A DNA stretch of 47,926 bases from UMGS1696 sp964463375 (GTDB lineage: Bacteria; Bacillota; Clostridia; Oscillospirales; CAG-272): contig CAYXBQ010000020.1 of the NCBI GenBank assembly GCA_964463375.1, positions 1-47,926 on the forward strand, given 5' to 3'. Position numbers and translations under genes: made by a program. Positions 16,583 through 24,161 of this stretch are shown here, piece after piece (position 1 is the stretch's first letter; the number at the start of each line of letters is the position of its first letter). The notes beneath the pieces were generated by a model. That model did not search any database, had not been told where the DNA came from, and saw nothing but the letters and a program-made list of their open reading frames with translations.

Positions 16583-16654
16583 ATATATACTCCTTTGTTT
16601 TGGTCAAAACACGCCAGCCGCACGTGGGATGGGTGTATATTTTTGGTTATCTAT

Positions 16655-16683
16655 ACTATACCCTTTTTGCAGGCGAATGTCAA
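16655..16683 (-). promoter_or_regulatory. SigA promoter of the glycan-catabolism operon
   Basis: Minus strand: TTGACA (16678-16683), a 17-bp spacer, TATAGT (16655-16660), about 70 nt before the FAD oxidoreductase start. Confidence 0.85.
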
Positions 16684-16755
16684 GGGGGTAACCGGGATTT
16701 TTTCGCAAGACATCTCGTCCGCAAGGCCCAACACCGGGAATAAAAAATTTCTAAA

Positions 16756-16776
16756 AATACTTTTTCAAAAAGTATT
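16756..16776. promoter_or_regulatory. Perfect 21-bp inverted repeat, candidate operator
   Basis: Arms AATACTTTTT and AAAAAGTATT surround a single C. The right arm overlaps the first two bases of the -35 at 16775, so a dimeric regulator bound here would affect the rightward promoter. No regulator gene is adjacent. Confidence 0.5.
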
Positions 16777-16803
16777 GACAAATGCGCGGAGTTGTGGTAT
16801 CAT
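16775..16803 (+). promoter_or_regulatory. SigA promoter of the ABC importer operon
   Basis: TTGACA (16775-16780), a 17-bp spacer ending in TGG, TATCAT (16798-16803). The leader to the ATG at 16883 is about 75 nt. Confidence 0.87.
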
Positions 16804-16882
16804 AGTATTGCTTTAGTGCGATAAAGCATTAAATTCCTGAAGACGACCTCAATTTTTTTAGAATCGATCAAGGAGATATATC

Positions 16883-17653
16883 ATGAAGAAACTGCTTTCT
16901 TGTATCCTTGCCGGGATGCTGCTGGCATGCTGCACCTCCTGCGGGGGAAATACCGCTACCGTTGCCGATGTACAGGCTGTGAAGGATGCCGGTAAGATGG
17001 TCATCGGGATCACCGAATATGCACCTATGAACTACCAGGAGGACGGCAAGTGGACCGGCTTTGATACCGAGTTCGCAGAGGCCGTTTGTGCCAAGCTGGG
17101 CGTTACCGCCGAATTCATCGTTATCGACTGGGACAACAAGATCCTGGAGCTGGACTCCGGTGCGATCGACGCCGTTTGGAACGGTATGACCATCACCGAT
17201 GAAGTCCGCAACGGTATGGAAGTTTCCGATGCCTATGTGAAGAACGCACAGGTCGTTGTGCTCAAGGATGCCGCCAATTACGCCGACGTAGCTGCCGTGT
17301 CTGCGCTGTCCTTCGCTGTAGAAGCCGGTTCCGCCGGAGAAGCTGTTGCTGCCGATTCCGGCTTCGCCAACGTCACCGCTGTTGTTGACCAGGCTACCGC
17401 ACTGATGGAAGTGGCCTCCGGCTCCGTGGATGCCTGCATCATCGACATCACCATGGCAAACGCTATGACCGGCGAAGGCACCAGCTATCCCGATCTGGGC
17501 TACAGCCTGGAGCTGAGCAGCGAAGAATACGGTATCGGTTTCCGCAAGGGCTCTGACCTGGCTGCCGAGGTGAACGCCATCATGGTGGAGCTGACCGCCG
17601 ATGGTACGCTGCCCGCTCTGGCCGCCAAGTACAACCTGACGCTGGCTAAGTAA
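16883..17653 (+). CDS. Amino-acid-type ABC transporter substrate-binding lipoprotein
   Basis: A 256-aa lipoprotein: a lysine-rich start, a hydrophobic stretch and the lipobox LLAC with Cys16. The mature part is a family 3 periplasmic-type binding protein: KMVIGITEYAPMNYQ, GFDTEFAEAVCAKLG, ELDSGAIDAVWNGMTIT, and the C-terminal YGIGFRKGSDLAAEVNAIM. It captures a small polar solute, usually an amino acid, at the outer face of the membrane. An AAGGAG site lies upstream. It begins an operon with a permease, a Gfo/Idh enzyme and an ATPase. Because a sugar-type dehydrogenase is embedded in the operon, the solute may be an amino-acid-like or amino-sugar-derived compound rather than a standard amino acid (inference). 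Confidence 0.9.
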   Translation: MKKLLSCILAGMLLACCTSCGGNTATVADVQAVKDAGKMVIGITEYAPMNYQEDGKWTGFDTEFAEAVCAKLGVTAEFIVIDWDNKILELDSGAIDAVWNGMTITDEVRNGMEVSDAYVKNAQVVVLKDAANYADVAAVSALSFAVEAGSAGEAVAADSGFANVTAVVDQATALMEVASGSVDACIIDITMANAMTGEGTSYPDLGYSLELSSEEYGIGFRKGSDLAAEVNAIMVELTADGTLPALAAKYNLTLAK

Positions 17654-17678
17654 GACCCCCCTCACTTTCTTTATAGCA

Positions 17679-17734
17679 AATACGACCGCAGATGGTGCTT
17701 TACCGCCAAGGGAACGTGCTGTCTGCGGTGTATT
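17679..17734 (+). promoter_or_regulatory. Intercistronic stem-loop between binding-protein and permease genes
   Basis: Arms 17679-17692 (AATACGACCGCAGA) and 17722-17734 (TCTGCGGTGTATT) pair with one bulge. There is no T run, so it looks like an RNA-stabilising or processing hairpin that would keep binding-protein mRNA more abundant than the downstream genes, as in many importer operons. Further on, 17794-17806 is a GTAC-rich palindrome (CAGTAC-G-GTACTG) whose 11-bp segment TACGGTACTGC is repeated at 17811-17821. Confidence 0.6.
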
Positions 17735-17863
17735 GCGTATTTTGGATTCCCTATACATCCATGTGGTGGGCAGGAAATGCTGCGCTTTCTGGACAGTACG
17801 GTACTGCTTGTACGGTACTGCCTGTACCACTATATTCAACACAAAAACACGAGGTATATATAC

Positions 17864-18535
17864 ATGTTCTGGCCTGTGACCATGAGTCTTTTGGAGGGGT
17901 TTGGTGCCACTCTGAAGCTTTTTGCCCTGACGCTTGTCTTTTCCCTGCCGTTGGGGCTGCTCATTTGCTTTGGTTCTATGAGCAAGTGGCAGATCCGGAT
18001 AAAAAACTTCGCCCTCCGTCCCTTAGGTGCGCTGGTGAAGACCTTTGTCTGGATCATCCGTGGTACGCCCCTGATGCTACAGCTCATTGTGATCTATTAT
18101 GGGCCGGGGCTCATATTCGATATGCCGCTGATGCCACGCTTTACGGCGGTGCTGGTGGCCTTCGTGATCAACTATGCCTGCTACTTCTCCGAGATCTACC
18201 GGGGCGGGATCGAAAGCATTTCCAAAGGTCAGTACGAGGCCTGTCAGGTGCTGGGCATGACCAAGGTCCAAACCTTCGTACATGTGGTGCTGCTGCAGGT
18301 GGTGAAGCGCATCGTGCCGCCCATGAGCAACGAGATCATCACCCTGGTGAAGGATACGTCCCTGGCCCGGATCATCTCCGTCTATGAGGTGATCTGGCAT
18401 GCACAGGCCTACATCAAGAGCGCCGGACTTATCTGGCCCCTGTTCTACACCGGGCTGTACTACCTGATCTTCAATGGTCTGCTGACCATTCTCTTTGGCT
18501 GGGTCGAAAAGAAAATGGACTATTTCAAAAACTGA
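17864..18535 (+). CDS. Amino-acid-type ABC transporter permease
   Basis: A 223-aa membrane protein of the HisM/GlnP family with about five hydrophobic segments. The RGTPLMLQL segment and the permease loop (EACQVLGMTKVQTFVHVVLLQ, the EAA-type motif contacting the ATPase) are clear. The ATG at 17864 is chosen for its GAGG site at 17851; an earlier in-frame ATG would add an unlikely polar stretch. It forms the channel of the importer with the binding protein at 16883 and the ATPase at 19623. Only one permease is present, so it probably acts as a homodimer. Confidence 0.9.
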   Translation: MFWPVTMSLLEGFGATLKLFALTLVFSLPLGLLICFGSMSKWQIRIKNFALRPLGALVKTFVWIIRGTPLMLQLIVIYYGPGLIFDMPLMPRFTAVLVAFVINYACYFSEIYRGGIESISKGQYEACQVLGMTKVQTFVHVVLLQVVKRIVPPMSNEIITLVKDTSLARIISVYEVIWHAQAYIKSAGLIWPLFYTGLYYLIFNGLLTILFGWVEKKMDYFKN

Positions 18536-18549
18536 CGGAGGACGATACG

Positions 18550-19608
18550 ATGGCGATCAAAGTTGGTATCTTAGGACTTGCCCACGGGCATGTTATGAAC
18601 TATGGTAAAAAATGGATGGAGCACCCCGAATGGGAGATCCGGCTGGTGGGTGGCTGGGATCACGATGCTGCCAGATGCGCACAGAGCACCGCTGCACTGG
18701 GGATCCCTGCCTACGACGATCCGGAAGCACTGTTGGCTGACGTGGATGCCGTGGTGATCTCCTCGGAGACCTCCTATCACGTGACCCTGACGGAGCTGGC
18801 TGCGGCACATGGGAAGGACATCATCTGCTACAAGCCCATGGCACTGACCCTGGACGAGGCAGACCGGATGGTGGCGGCTGTGGAAAAGGCCGGCGTGCGC
18901 TTTACCTTAGGCTACCAGATGCGGGTGGATCCTCAGAACATCAAGATGAAGGAGCTGGTGCAAAACGGTACCATCGGCAATATCTGCCACTACCGCCGCC
19001 GCCATGGTCTGGCTACCCACACCTGGGGCAACTTTGAGGATGCATGGCACGCCAAGGAGCACTACAACCGGGACATCTTCGCCGACGACAGTGCCCATCC
19101 CATCGATATGATCAACTGGATGTTCGGCGTGCCGGAGACCGTGTCCTGCGAAATGACCACCATGGTCAACCAAAAGGTCAAGAACGACAACGGCGTGGCA
19201 CTGTTCCGCTATGCCAACGGCATGATCGCCGAGATCACCTGCTCCTTTGTGTGCGTGGCTTCGGAGATCACCACGGAGATCTACGGCACCAAGGGCTCCA
19301 TCCAACAGTACTACGGCGATGCCGTGTCCACCGCTCTGCCCAGACCTGCGGGACAGCCGGGGCTGAAATACTATGTGCTGGGGGACAGTGACTGGACGGA
19401 CAGCGGGATCCCCAGTCCTGTATCCCATGGTGAACGGATCGGGGCGCAGGGAGAGATCTTTGCCCAGTTCTTACGAGGCGAGAGAGGACCCATCTGCTCT
19501 GTCTATGAAGCAAGAGATTCTTTGAAAATGGTGCTGGCCTGCTACCTGTCTGCCAGAGAAGGCCGACGGGTGCGCATCGACGATCCGGCACTGTACGATA
19601 TTCTGTAA
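18550..19608 (+). CDS. Gfo/Idh/MocA-family oxidoreductase
   Basis: A 352-aa NAD(P)-dependent dehydrogenase. The N-terminal Rossmann fold starts VGILGLAHGHVMNYG, and the substrate-domain lysine motif appears as CYKPMALTLDEAD (the family's EKP, here YKP with the lysine kept). The active-site histidine region reads DSAHPIDMINWMFG. Family members oxidise sugars, inositols or amino-sugar derivatives. A GGAGG site lies just upstream, and the gene sits between the permease and the ATPase of an importer, an unusual place that suggests it acts on the imported compound. Confidence 0.88.
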   Translation: MAIKVGILGLAHGHVMNYGKKWMEHPEWEIRLVGGWDHDAARCAQSTAALGIPAYDDPEALLADVDAVVISSETSYHVTLTELAAAHGKDIICYKPMALTLDEADRMVAAVEKAGVRFTLGYQMRVDPQNIKMKELVQNGTIGNICHYRRRHGLATHTWGNFEDAWHAKEHYNRDIFADDSAHPIDMINWMFGVPETVSCEMTTMVNQKVKNDNGVALFRYANGMIAEITCSFVCVASEITTEIYGTKGSIQQYYGDAVSTALPRPAGQPGLKYYVLGDSDWTDSGIPSPVSHGERIGAQGEIFAQFLRGERGPICSVYEARDSLKMVLACYLSAREGRRVRIDDPALYDIL

Positions 19609-19622
19609 GCAAGGAGAAAAAC

Positions 19623-20468
19623 ATGGCTATGGCTACGCCTATACTGGAAGTTAAGGATATTCACAAGCGGTTCGGCAGTGTGGACGTGCTGCGGGGGATC
19701 GATTTTACGCTGGAGCGGGGGGAGGTACTGGTGATCATCGGCTCCTCCGGCAGCGGCAAGACCACCCTGCTGCGGTGTCTGAATTATCTGGAAACGCCGG
19801 ACCGTGGGGTGATGAAGGTCGGTGGGGAGACGCTGTTCGATGCGTCGGAAAACAAAAAGCTGACCGACCGGGAGATCCGCCAGCGCAGACTGCACTTCGG
19901 GCTGGTGTTCCAATCCTTCAATCTGTTTCCCCAGTACACGGTGCTGAAAAATATCACCTTAGCACCGGAGCTGCTGTTGGCAGAAGAGCTTTCGGAGTCC
20001 CTGGGCGGCAGAAAACCCACACGGGACGAAAAGGCGGCGGGGCTGGAAAAGATCCGGGCACAGGCCATGTCGCTGTTGGAAACGGTGGGGCTGACGGAAA
20101 AGGCAGACAGCTATCCCTGCCAGCTATCCGGCGGACAGTGCCAGCGGGTGGCCATTGCCAGAGCCCTTGCCATGTCTCCCGACATCCTGTGCTTTGACGA
20201 ACCCACCTCTGCGCTGGACCCGGAGCTGACGGGCGAGGTACTGCGGGTCATTCGGGGACTGAAGACCACGGAGACCGGCGAAAACAGCGGCCGCACCATG
20301 ATCGTGGTGACCCATGAGATGGCCTTTGCCCGTGGGGTCGCCGACAAGGTGATCTACATGGCCGATGGTGTCATTGAAGAAATGGGTACGCCGGAGGAAG
20401 TGTTCGACCATCCGAAGAGCGAAAAGACCAAGCAGTTCTTAGGTGCGGGAAAGGAATTTAGTATCTGA
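19623..20468 (+). CDS. Amino-acid-type ABC transporter ATP-binding protein
   Basis: A 281-aa ATPase of the HisP/GlnQ type: Walker A GSSGSGKTT (about residues 41-49), Q-loop FQSFNLFPQYTVLKNI, signature LSGGQCQRVAIARAL, Walker B ILCFDEPTSALD and the H-loop VVTHEM. An insertion of about 25 residues after the Q-loop region (LLAEELSESLGGRKPTRDEKA) makes it longer than the usual 240-250 aa. It powers the permease at 17864. An AAGGAGA site precedes the start. A terminator follows, closing the operon. Confidence 0.93.
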   Translation: MAMATPILEVKDIHKRFGSVDVLRGIDFTLERGEVLVIIGSSGSGKTTLLRCLNYLETPDRGVMKVGGETLFDASENKKLTDREIRQRRLHFGLVFQSFNLFPQYTVLKNITLAPELLLAEELSESLGGRKPTRDEKAAGLEKIRAQAMSLLETVGLTEKADSYPCQLSGGQCQRVAIARALAMSPDILCFDEPTSALDPELTGEVLRVIRGLKTTETGENSGRTMIVVTHEMAFARGVADKVIYMADGVIEEMGTPEEVFDHPKSEKTKQFLGAGKEFSI

Positions 20469-20474
20469 TCAACC

Positions 20475-20507
20475 ATGCGCTTTCTTTTGGGGAGGCGCAT
20501 TTTTTTG
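20475..20507 (+). terminator. Terminator of the ABC importer operon
   Basis: Stem ATGCGC (20475-20480)/GCGCAT (20495-20500) followed by seven Ts. Confidence 0.85.
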
Positions 20508-20555
20508 TGCAGAAATGTGGCGTATACTACGAGGTGAGAAAGTTTTGCAAATGCC

Positions 20556-20584
20556 TTGACAGATGGATATGGCTGTGGTATAAT
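20556..20584 (+). promoter_or_regulatory. Consensus SigA promoter of the solute-binding lipoprotein gene
   Basis: TTGACA (20556-20561), 17-bp spacer ending in TGG, TATAAT (20579-20584), about 27 nt before the AGGAG site. Confidence 0.9.
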
Positions 20585-20617
20585 GAACAAAAATAGGTGC
20601 GAGATAGGAGATCGGAT

Positions 20618-22087
20618 ATGAAAAATGCCAAGAATATGCTGCTTGTGCTGCTGGCGGCGCTGCTGACTGCCTCATCCTTGACGGCTTGCGGTGGGGCGGA
20701 GCCGGTGCAGGAGACGGAGTCGGTGGGAGACACCACGGCTGTGCCGACCGAAACAGAAACAGAGGACGAACGGGCGGTGCAGGACAATGTGCCGGAGATG
20801 GATTTTGGTGGACAGGGCTTCCGCAGCATCGTCCAGGCCTCCACGGATTACGAGATCTACATTGAGGAGGAAAGCGGCGATGCCCTGAAGGATGCCATCT
20901 ACTACCGGAACCGGGATGTGGAGGAGCGATTCAACGTGGTCATCGAAGCGCCTTCGTCGGAGACCTTTGATGCTCTGTCTCCCAGAGTGAAAAAGTCCAT
21001 CACCGCCGGAGACGACGAATTTGATCTGGTGCTGGGGCAGATGGAGCAGTCCGGGAAGGATGCCCAGGAAGGGATCTTCCGCAACTGGTACGACATTCCC
21101 TATGTGGATTTTGAGATGCCCTGGTGGCCCAAGTCCATTGCCCGAGATGCCGCCACTGTCAACGGCAAGATGTACAACACGGTCAGTGACCTATGTATGT
21201 CCTACGCCGAGCAGACCTGGGGGATCGTGTTCGACAAGGTGGCTGCTGCCAACTATGGGGTGGAGTCGCCGTATGCACTGGTCAAGGAGGGCAAATGGAC
21301 CGTGGATCAGCTGCTGACCATCACCGAGGGGATCTACACCGACGTGAACGGCGACGGGCAGAAGGATGCCGGGGACTACTATGGCTATGTGTCTGCCATG
21401 AACGGCTGCCTGCTGCTGTCCTATTTCTATGGCTTCGACCAGCGGCTGGCGGTGGTGGACGGACAGAACGTCAACATGATGCTGAACACGGAAAAGGCCG
21501 CTGCCATTTGCGATAAGCTGTACGCATTACATTTTGCCTCCGATGGTACCTATATCCCGGAGACGGGCGTGGGCAACAAGGATATTTACACCTGCTTCAC
21601 CGAGGGCAAGGCATTGTTCTGCCCCATCCAGATGCAGTATCTGTACCTACAGCTACGGGAATACGAAAACGACTACGGTGTGATTCCCATGCCCAAGTGG
21701 GACGAAGAGCAGGCAGAATACTACTCCGTGTGCGATGCCGGTGCCAATATCATGGCGATCCCGGTGACGGCTGCCAATACGGAAATGATCGGTGCCGTGG
21801 TAGAGGCGCTGTCGGCACAAAGCTGGCGTACCGTTCTGCCCACCTATTACGACATTGCGTTGGGTGCCAAATCCGCACGGGACCCGGAATCGGTGGAGAT
21901 GATCGATCTGGTGCTGTCCTCCCGTGTCATCGACTTTGCATACCTGTACGACGGTTGGAGCGGCTGGGTATTCAAGCTTGCCGATTTTGTGAAGACGGAG
22001 GGCGCTTTTGCCAGCACCTACGAAAAGCACGCCAAAGCCATGCAGACCTATTACGACAAGGTGCTCTCGTTCTTCTATGAGGACTGA
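20618..22087 (+). CDS. Extracellular solute-binding lipoprotein (carbohydrate type)
   Basis: A 489-aa lipoprotein with signal and lipobox LTAC (Cys24), followed by an acidic, threonine-rich linker to about residue 55. The rest resembles family 1 extracellular binding proteins of carbohydrate ABC importers: DDEFDLVLGQ, NGKMYNTVSDL, WTVDQLLTITEGIYTDVNGDGQKDAGDYYGY (a calcium-loop-like DVNGDG). It ends near YDKVLSFFYED. The start at 20618 fits AGGAG at 20606-20610. No permease or ATPase genes accompany it and a terminator follows directly, so it is an orphan binding protein that must use permeases encoded elsewhere or act as a surface glycan binder. Confidence 0.85.
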   Translation: MKNAKNMLLVLLAALLTASSLTACGGAEPVQETESVGDTTAVPTETETEDERAVQDNVPEMDFGGQGFRSIVQASTDYEIYIEEESGDALKDAIYYRNRDVEERFNVVIEAPSSETFDALSPRVKKSITAGDDEFDLVLGQMEQSGKDAQEGIFRNWYDIPYVDFEMPWWPKSIARDAATVNGKMYNTVSDLCMSYAEQTWGIVFDKVAAANYGVESPYALVKEGKWTVDQLLTITEGIYTDVNGDGQKDAGDYYGYVSAMNGCLLLSYFYGFDQRLAVVDGQNVNMMLNTEKAAAICDKLYALHFASDGTYIPETGVGNKDIYTCFTEGKALFCPIQMQYLYLQLREYENDYGVIPMPKWDEEQAEYYSVCDAGANIMAIPVTAANTEMIGAVVEALSAQSWRTVLPTYYDIALGAKSARDPESVEMIDLVLSSRVIDFAYLYDGWSGWVFKLADFVKTEGAFASTYEKHAKAMQTYYDKVLSFFYED

Positions 22088-22097
22088 GCTGTAACGT

Positions 22098-22130
22098 GAG
22101 AAAGGCAGGACATCTCGTTCTGTCTTTTTC
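22098..22130 (+). terminator. Terminator after the solute-binding lipoprotein gene
   Basis: Stem AAAGGCAG (22101-22108) with CTGTCTTT (22120-22127), then TTC. Confidence 0.75.
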
Positions 22131-22169
22131 TAATGGGGGAAGTTTCTTGCCGAACGCCGGGAAAGTCTC

Positions 22170-22198
22170 TTGCCAAACGGCAGATTTCGTGGTATAAT
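22170..22198 (+). promoter_or_regulatory. SigA promoter of the CPBP-tadA-DUF436-arsR operon
   Basis: TTGCCA (22170-22175), 17-bp spacer ending in TGG, TATAAT (22193-22198). Confidence 0.8.
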
Positions 22199-22234
22199 AC
22201 AGGTATCTACGATCACACAGAGGAGGATACACCC

Positions 22235-23029
22235 ATGGAGAAGCATGCCCAGCTGCGTACCATTTTGCAGGTGCTTTTGCCCTTTGTTGGCTTTTGGGGC
22301 TGCGACCGACTGCTGGCGTTCCTCTTTGCCCGACTCCAGACACCTTTGGCAGACTGGGTCACGGCATTGGGTGCCTTTCTGCTCTCTGTGCTGGTCTTTT
22401 TTGTCCTGTATCGCCGGATCGACAAAACCGCAGTGCCCCACAGGGACCGCTATCGTTGTCGGCTCCCCATGGCGTGGGCACACGTGGCCTATGGCGTATT
22501 TTGGCTGATCCTACTCATGCTGGGCGTGCTGGCCGTTTTCCCGGTGACCGGAGATGTGGTGACCGAGCCACTGCCGGTGCGGCTCCTGTCGGCGGTGCTG
22601 GTCCATCCCATCTGGGAGGAGATCCTATTCCGCAGGCTGTGTCTGGATCGGCTTTTGTCCCTGTCCGAGGTGCGGGAGGAGATCGTGCCAGCGGGAGAAG
22701 CACCGGCACCGGTGACAGCCACCAGAGCGGGGATGCTCTTTGCGGTACTCACCCAGGCACTGCTCTTTGCCCTGGTACACACCGGCAGCGGCGGGATGCT
22801 TTACGGCTTTGCAGGCGGCGTGGTGCTGGGGATGCTCATGCTGCGGACCGGCCGACTGTGGGTGCCGATCCTATGCCATATGCTCATCAATCTGCGCTCC
22901 GTGGTCTATCCCGTCCTGCCGGAAACGGTGACCTATGGGATCGATGCGGTGCTGCTGGGTGCGGGACTGCTTTGCGGTGCCTTATTCTGGATCCGGCGGC
23001 TCCGGGTAGAACTGCGAAGGAAGGTGTGA
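22235..23029 (+). CDS. CPBP-family intramembrane metalloprotease (CAAX protease-like)
   Basis: A 264-aa polytopic membrane protein with about seven hydrophobic segments. It carries the three CPBP/Abi motifs: EEILFRR (the EExxxR glutamates, about residue 129), a histidine in FALVHTGSGG, and HMLIN (HxxxN) near residue 213. Rce1-like members of the family cleave after prenylated cysteines; in bacteria, roles include bacteriocin self-immunity and protein processing, often unknown. The ATG at 22235 follows an AGAGGAGG site. It is the first gene of an operon with tadA, separated by only 3 nt, although no functional link is evident. Confidence 0.85.
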   Translation: MEKHAQLRTILQVLLPFVGFWGCDRLLAFLFARLQTPLADWVTALGAFLLSVLVFFVLYRRIDKTAVPHRDRYRCRLPMAWAHVAYGVFWLILLMLGVLAVFPVTGDVVTEPLPVRLLSAVLVHPIWEEILFRRLCLDRLLSLSEVREEIVPAGEAPAPVTATRAGMLFAVLTQALLFALVHTGSGGMLYGFAGGVVLGMLMLRTGRLWVPILCHMLINLRSVVYPVLPETVTYGIDAVLLGAGLLCGALFWIRRLRVELRRKV

Positions 23030-23032
23030 GCG

Positions 23033-23533
23033 ATGCGAGAAGAACAGATCCGACAGCTTTTGGACACCTGGTCGCCTGCCGAGACCGATGCAGACTATAT
23101 GCGCTGTGCCATTGCACTTGCTAAAATGGGCGCAGAGCAGGGAGAGGTGCCGGTGGGGGCGGTGCTGGTGCGGGACGGCAAGATCCTGTGCGGTGACTAC
23201 AACGGTCGGGAAGAGACGAAGGATGCCACCTACCACGCCGAGCTTTCCGTGATCCGGCAGGGCTGTGCCATTTTGGGTGGCTGGCGGCTGACCGGCTGCA
23301 CCCTATACGTGACGCTGGAGCCATGTCCCATGTGCGCCGGTGCCATCTGGAACGCACACCTGCCACTGGTGGTCTACGGTGCCAAGGATGCACGAGCAGG
23401 TGCCATGGGTTCGCTCCTGAACCTGAACAGCTATCCCCTGAACTGGAAGCCCACCGTGACCTCCGGCGTGTTGGCAGAGGAATGCCGTGGGCTGCTGCAA
23501 GGATTTTTTGAAAATATGCGAAACAAAAGATAA
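23033..23533 (+). CDS. tadA: tRNA-specific adenosine deaminase
   Basis: A 166-aa zinc deaminase with the TadA signature: HAE in TYHAELSVI (zinc ligand His and proton-shuttle Glu), then the zinc cysteines in LEPCPMCAGAI. It converts adenosine-34 of tRNA-Arg(ACG) to inosine in the cytoplasm, an essential decoding step in most bacteria. The length is close to the family norm. A GAAGGAAGGTG site overlaps the end of the CPBP gene. Confidence 0.93.
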   Translation: MREEQIRQLLDTWSPAETDADYMRCAIALAKMGAEQGEVPVGAVLVRDGKILCGDYNGREETKDATYHAELSVIRQGCAILGGWRLTGCTLYVTLEPCPMCAGAIWNAHLPLVVYGAKDARAGAMGSLLNLNSYPLNWKPTVTSGVLAEECRGLLQGFFENMRNKR

Positions 23534-23603
23534 AAGAAAAATAAGAAGTTTGAAGCAAAAATCGATGCTTCTTGCTTGTAAAAAACGAGGTGAAAATATA
23601 GAA

Positions 23604-24149
23604 ATGCTACAGACGATACATACGCAAGTGAAAATGGCGGCAGAGGAGCTGGTTGGACTGGCCGGGCTGCAAAGAGGCGATATTTTGGTGGTGGGCTGCT
23701 CGTCCAGTGAGATCATCGGGTCGAAGATCGGCTCCAATTCCTCGCCGGAGGTGGCAGATGCCGTATTTGGTGCTTTGCAGGAGGTGCTGGCTCCCCGGGG
23801 GATCTGGCTGGCGGCACAGTGCTGTGAGCATCTGAACCGTGCCATCGTGGTGGAACGGGATGCGGTGCCGGGGGCGGATATCGTCAACGTGGTGCCCCAG
23901 CCTAAGGCAGGCGGATCCTTTGGCACTGCCGCCTATCGGGGATTCGAGCGGCCGGTGGTCGTGGAGAGGATCCGGGCAGATGCGGGACTGGACATCGGCG
24001 GTACCCTCATCGGTATGCACCTGAAGGAGGTCGCTGTGCCCGTGCGGCTGGCTACCAAAAACGTCGGCGAGGCCATTTTGCTGGCAGCACGCACCAGACC
24101 GAAGTTCATCGGCGGCTGCCGTGCCGTGTACGACGAAAAGCTGCTGTGA
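23604..24149 (+). CDS. DUF436 (TIGR01440, YwlG-like) protein
   Basis: A 181-aa protein closely matching the DUF436 family: GDILVVGCSSSEIIGSKIGS near the N-terminus, LAAQCCEHLNRAIVVE in the middle, VNVVPQPKAGGSFGTAAY, and DIGGTLIGMHLKEVAVPVR towards the end. Conserved cysteine/histidine positions (QCCEHLNRA) suggest a catalytic or metal site, but the family has no established function. It is usually found next to translation or ribose-phosphate genes in Firmicutes. The ATG at 23604 is chosen for its GAGGTGA site at 23587-23593, which skips an unrelated upstream extension. Fourth-last in a plus-strand operon that continues with the ArsR gene 12 nt downstream. Confidence 0.88.
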   Translation: MLQTIHTQVKMAAEELVGLAGLQRGDILVVGCSSSEIIGSKIGSNSSPEVADAVFGALQEVLAPRGIWLAAQCCEHLNRAIVVERDAVPGADIVNVVPQPKAGGSFGTAAYRGFERPVVVERIRADAGLDIGGTLIGMHLKEVAVPVRLATKNVGEAILLAARTRPKFIGGCRAVYDEKLL

Positions 24150-24161
24150 GGAGGGACGATC

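Larger units (their letters stand above)
16583..16882. other. Divergent control region between the glycan operon and the ABC importer
   Basis: Three hundred bases without a gene. They hold the leftward promoter (16655-16683), a perfect inverted repeat (16756-16776), the rightward promoter (16775-16803) and a GCTTTA/TAAAGC hairpin near the start of the rightward transcript (16810-16827). Confidence 0.8.

Noticed and set aside
17794..17821. A start of a CRISPR-like or tandem repeat array
   Set aside because: Only two copies of an 11-bp unit, 14 bp apart, with no spacers.
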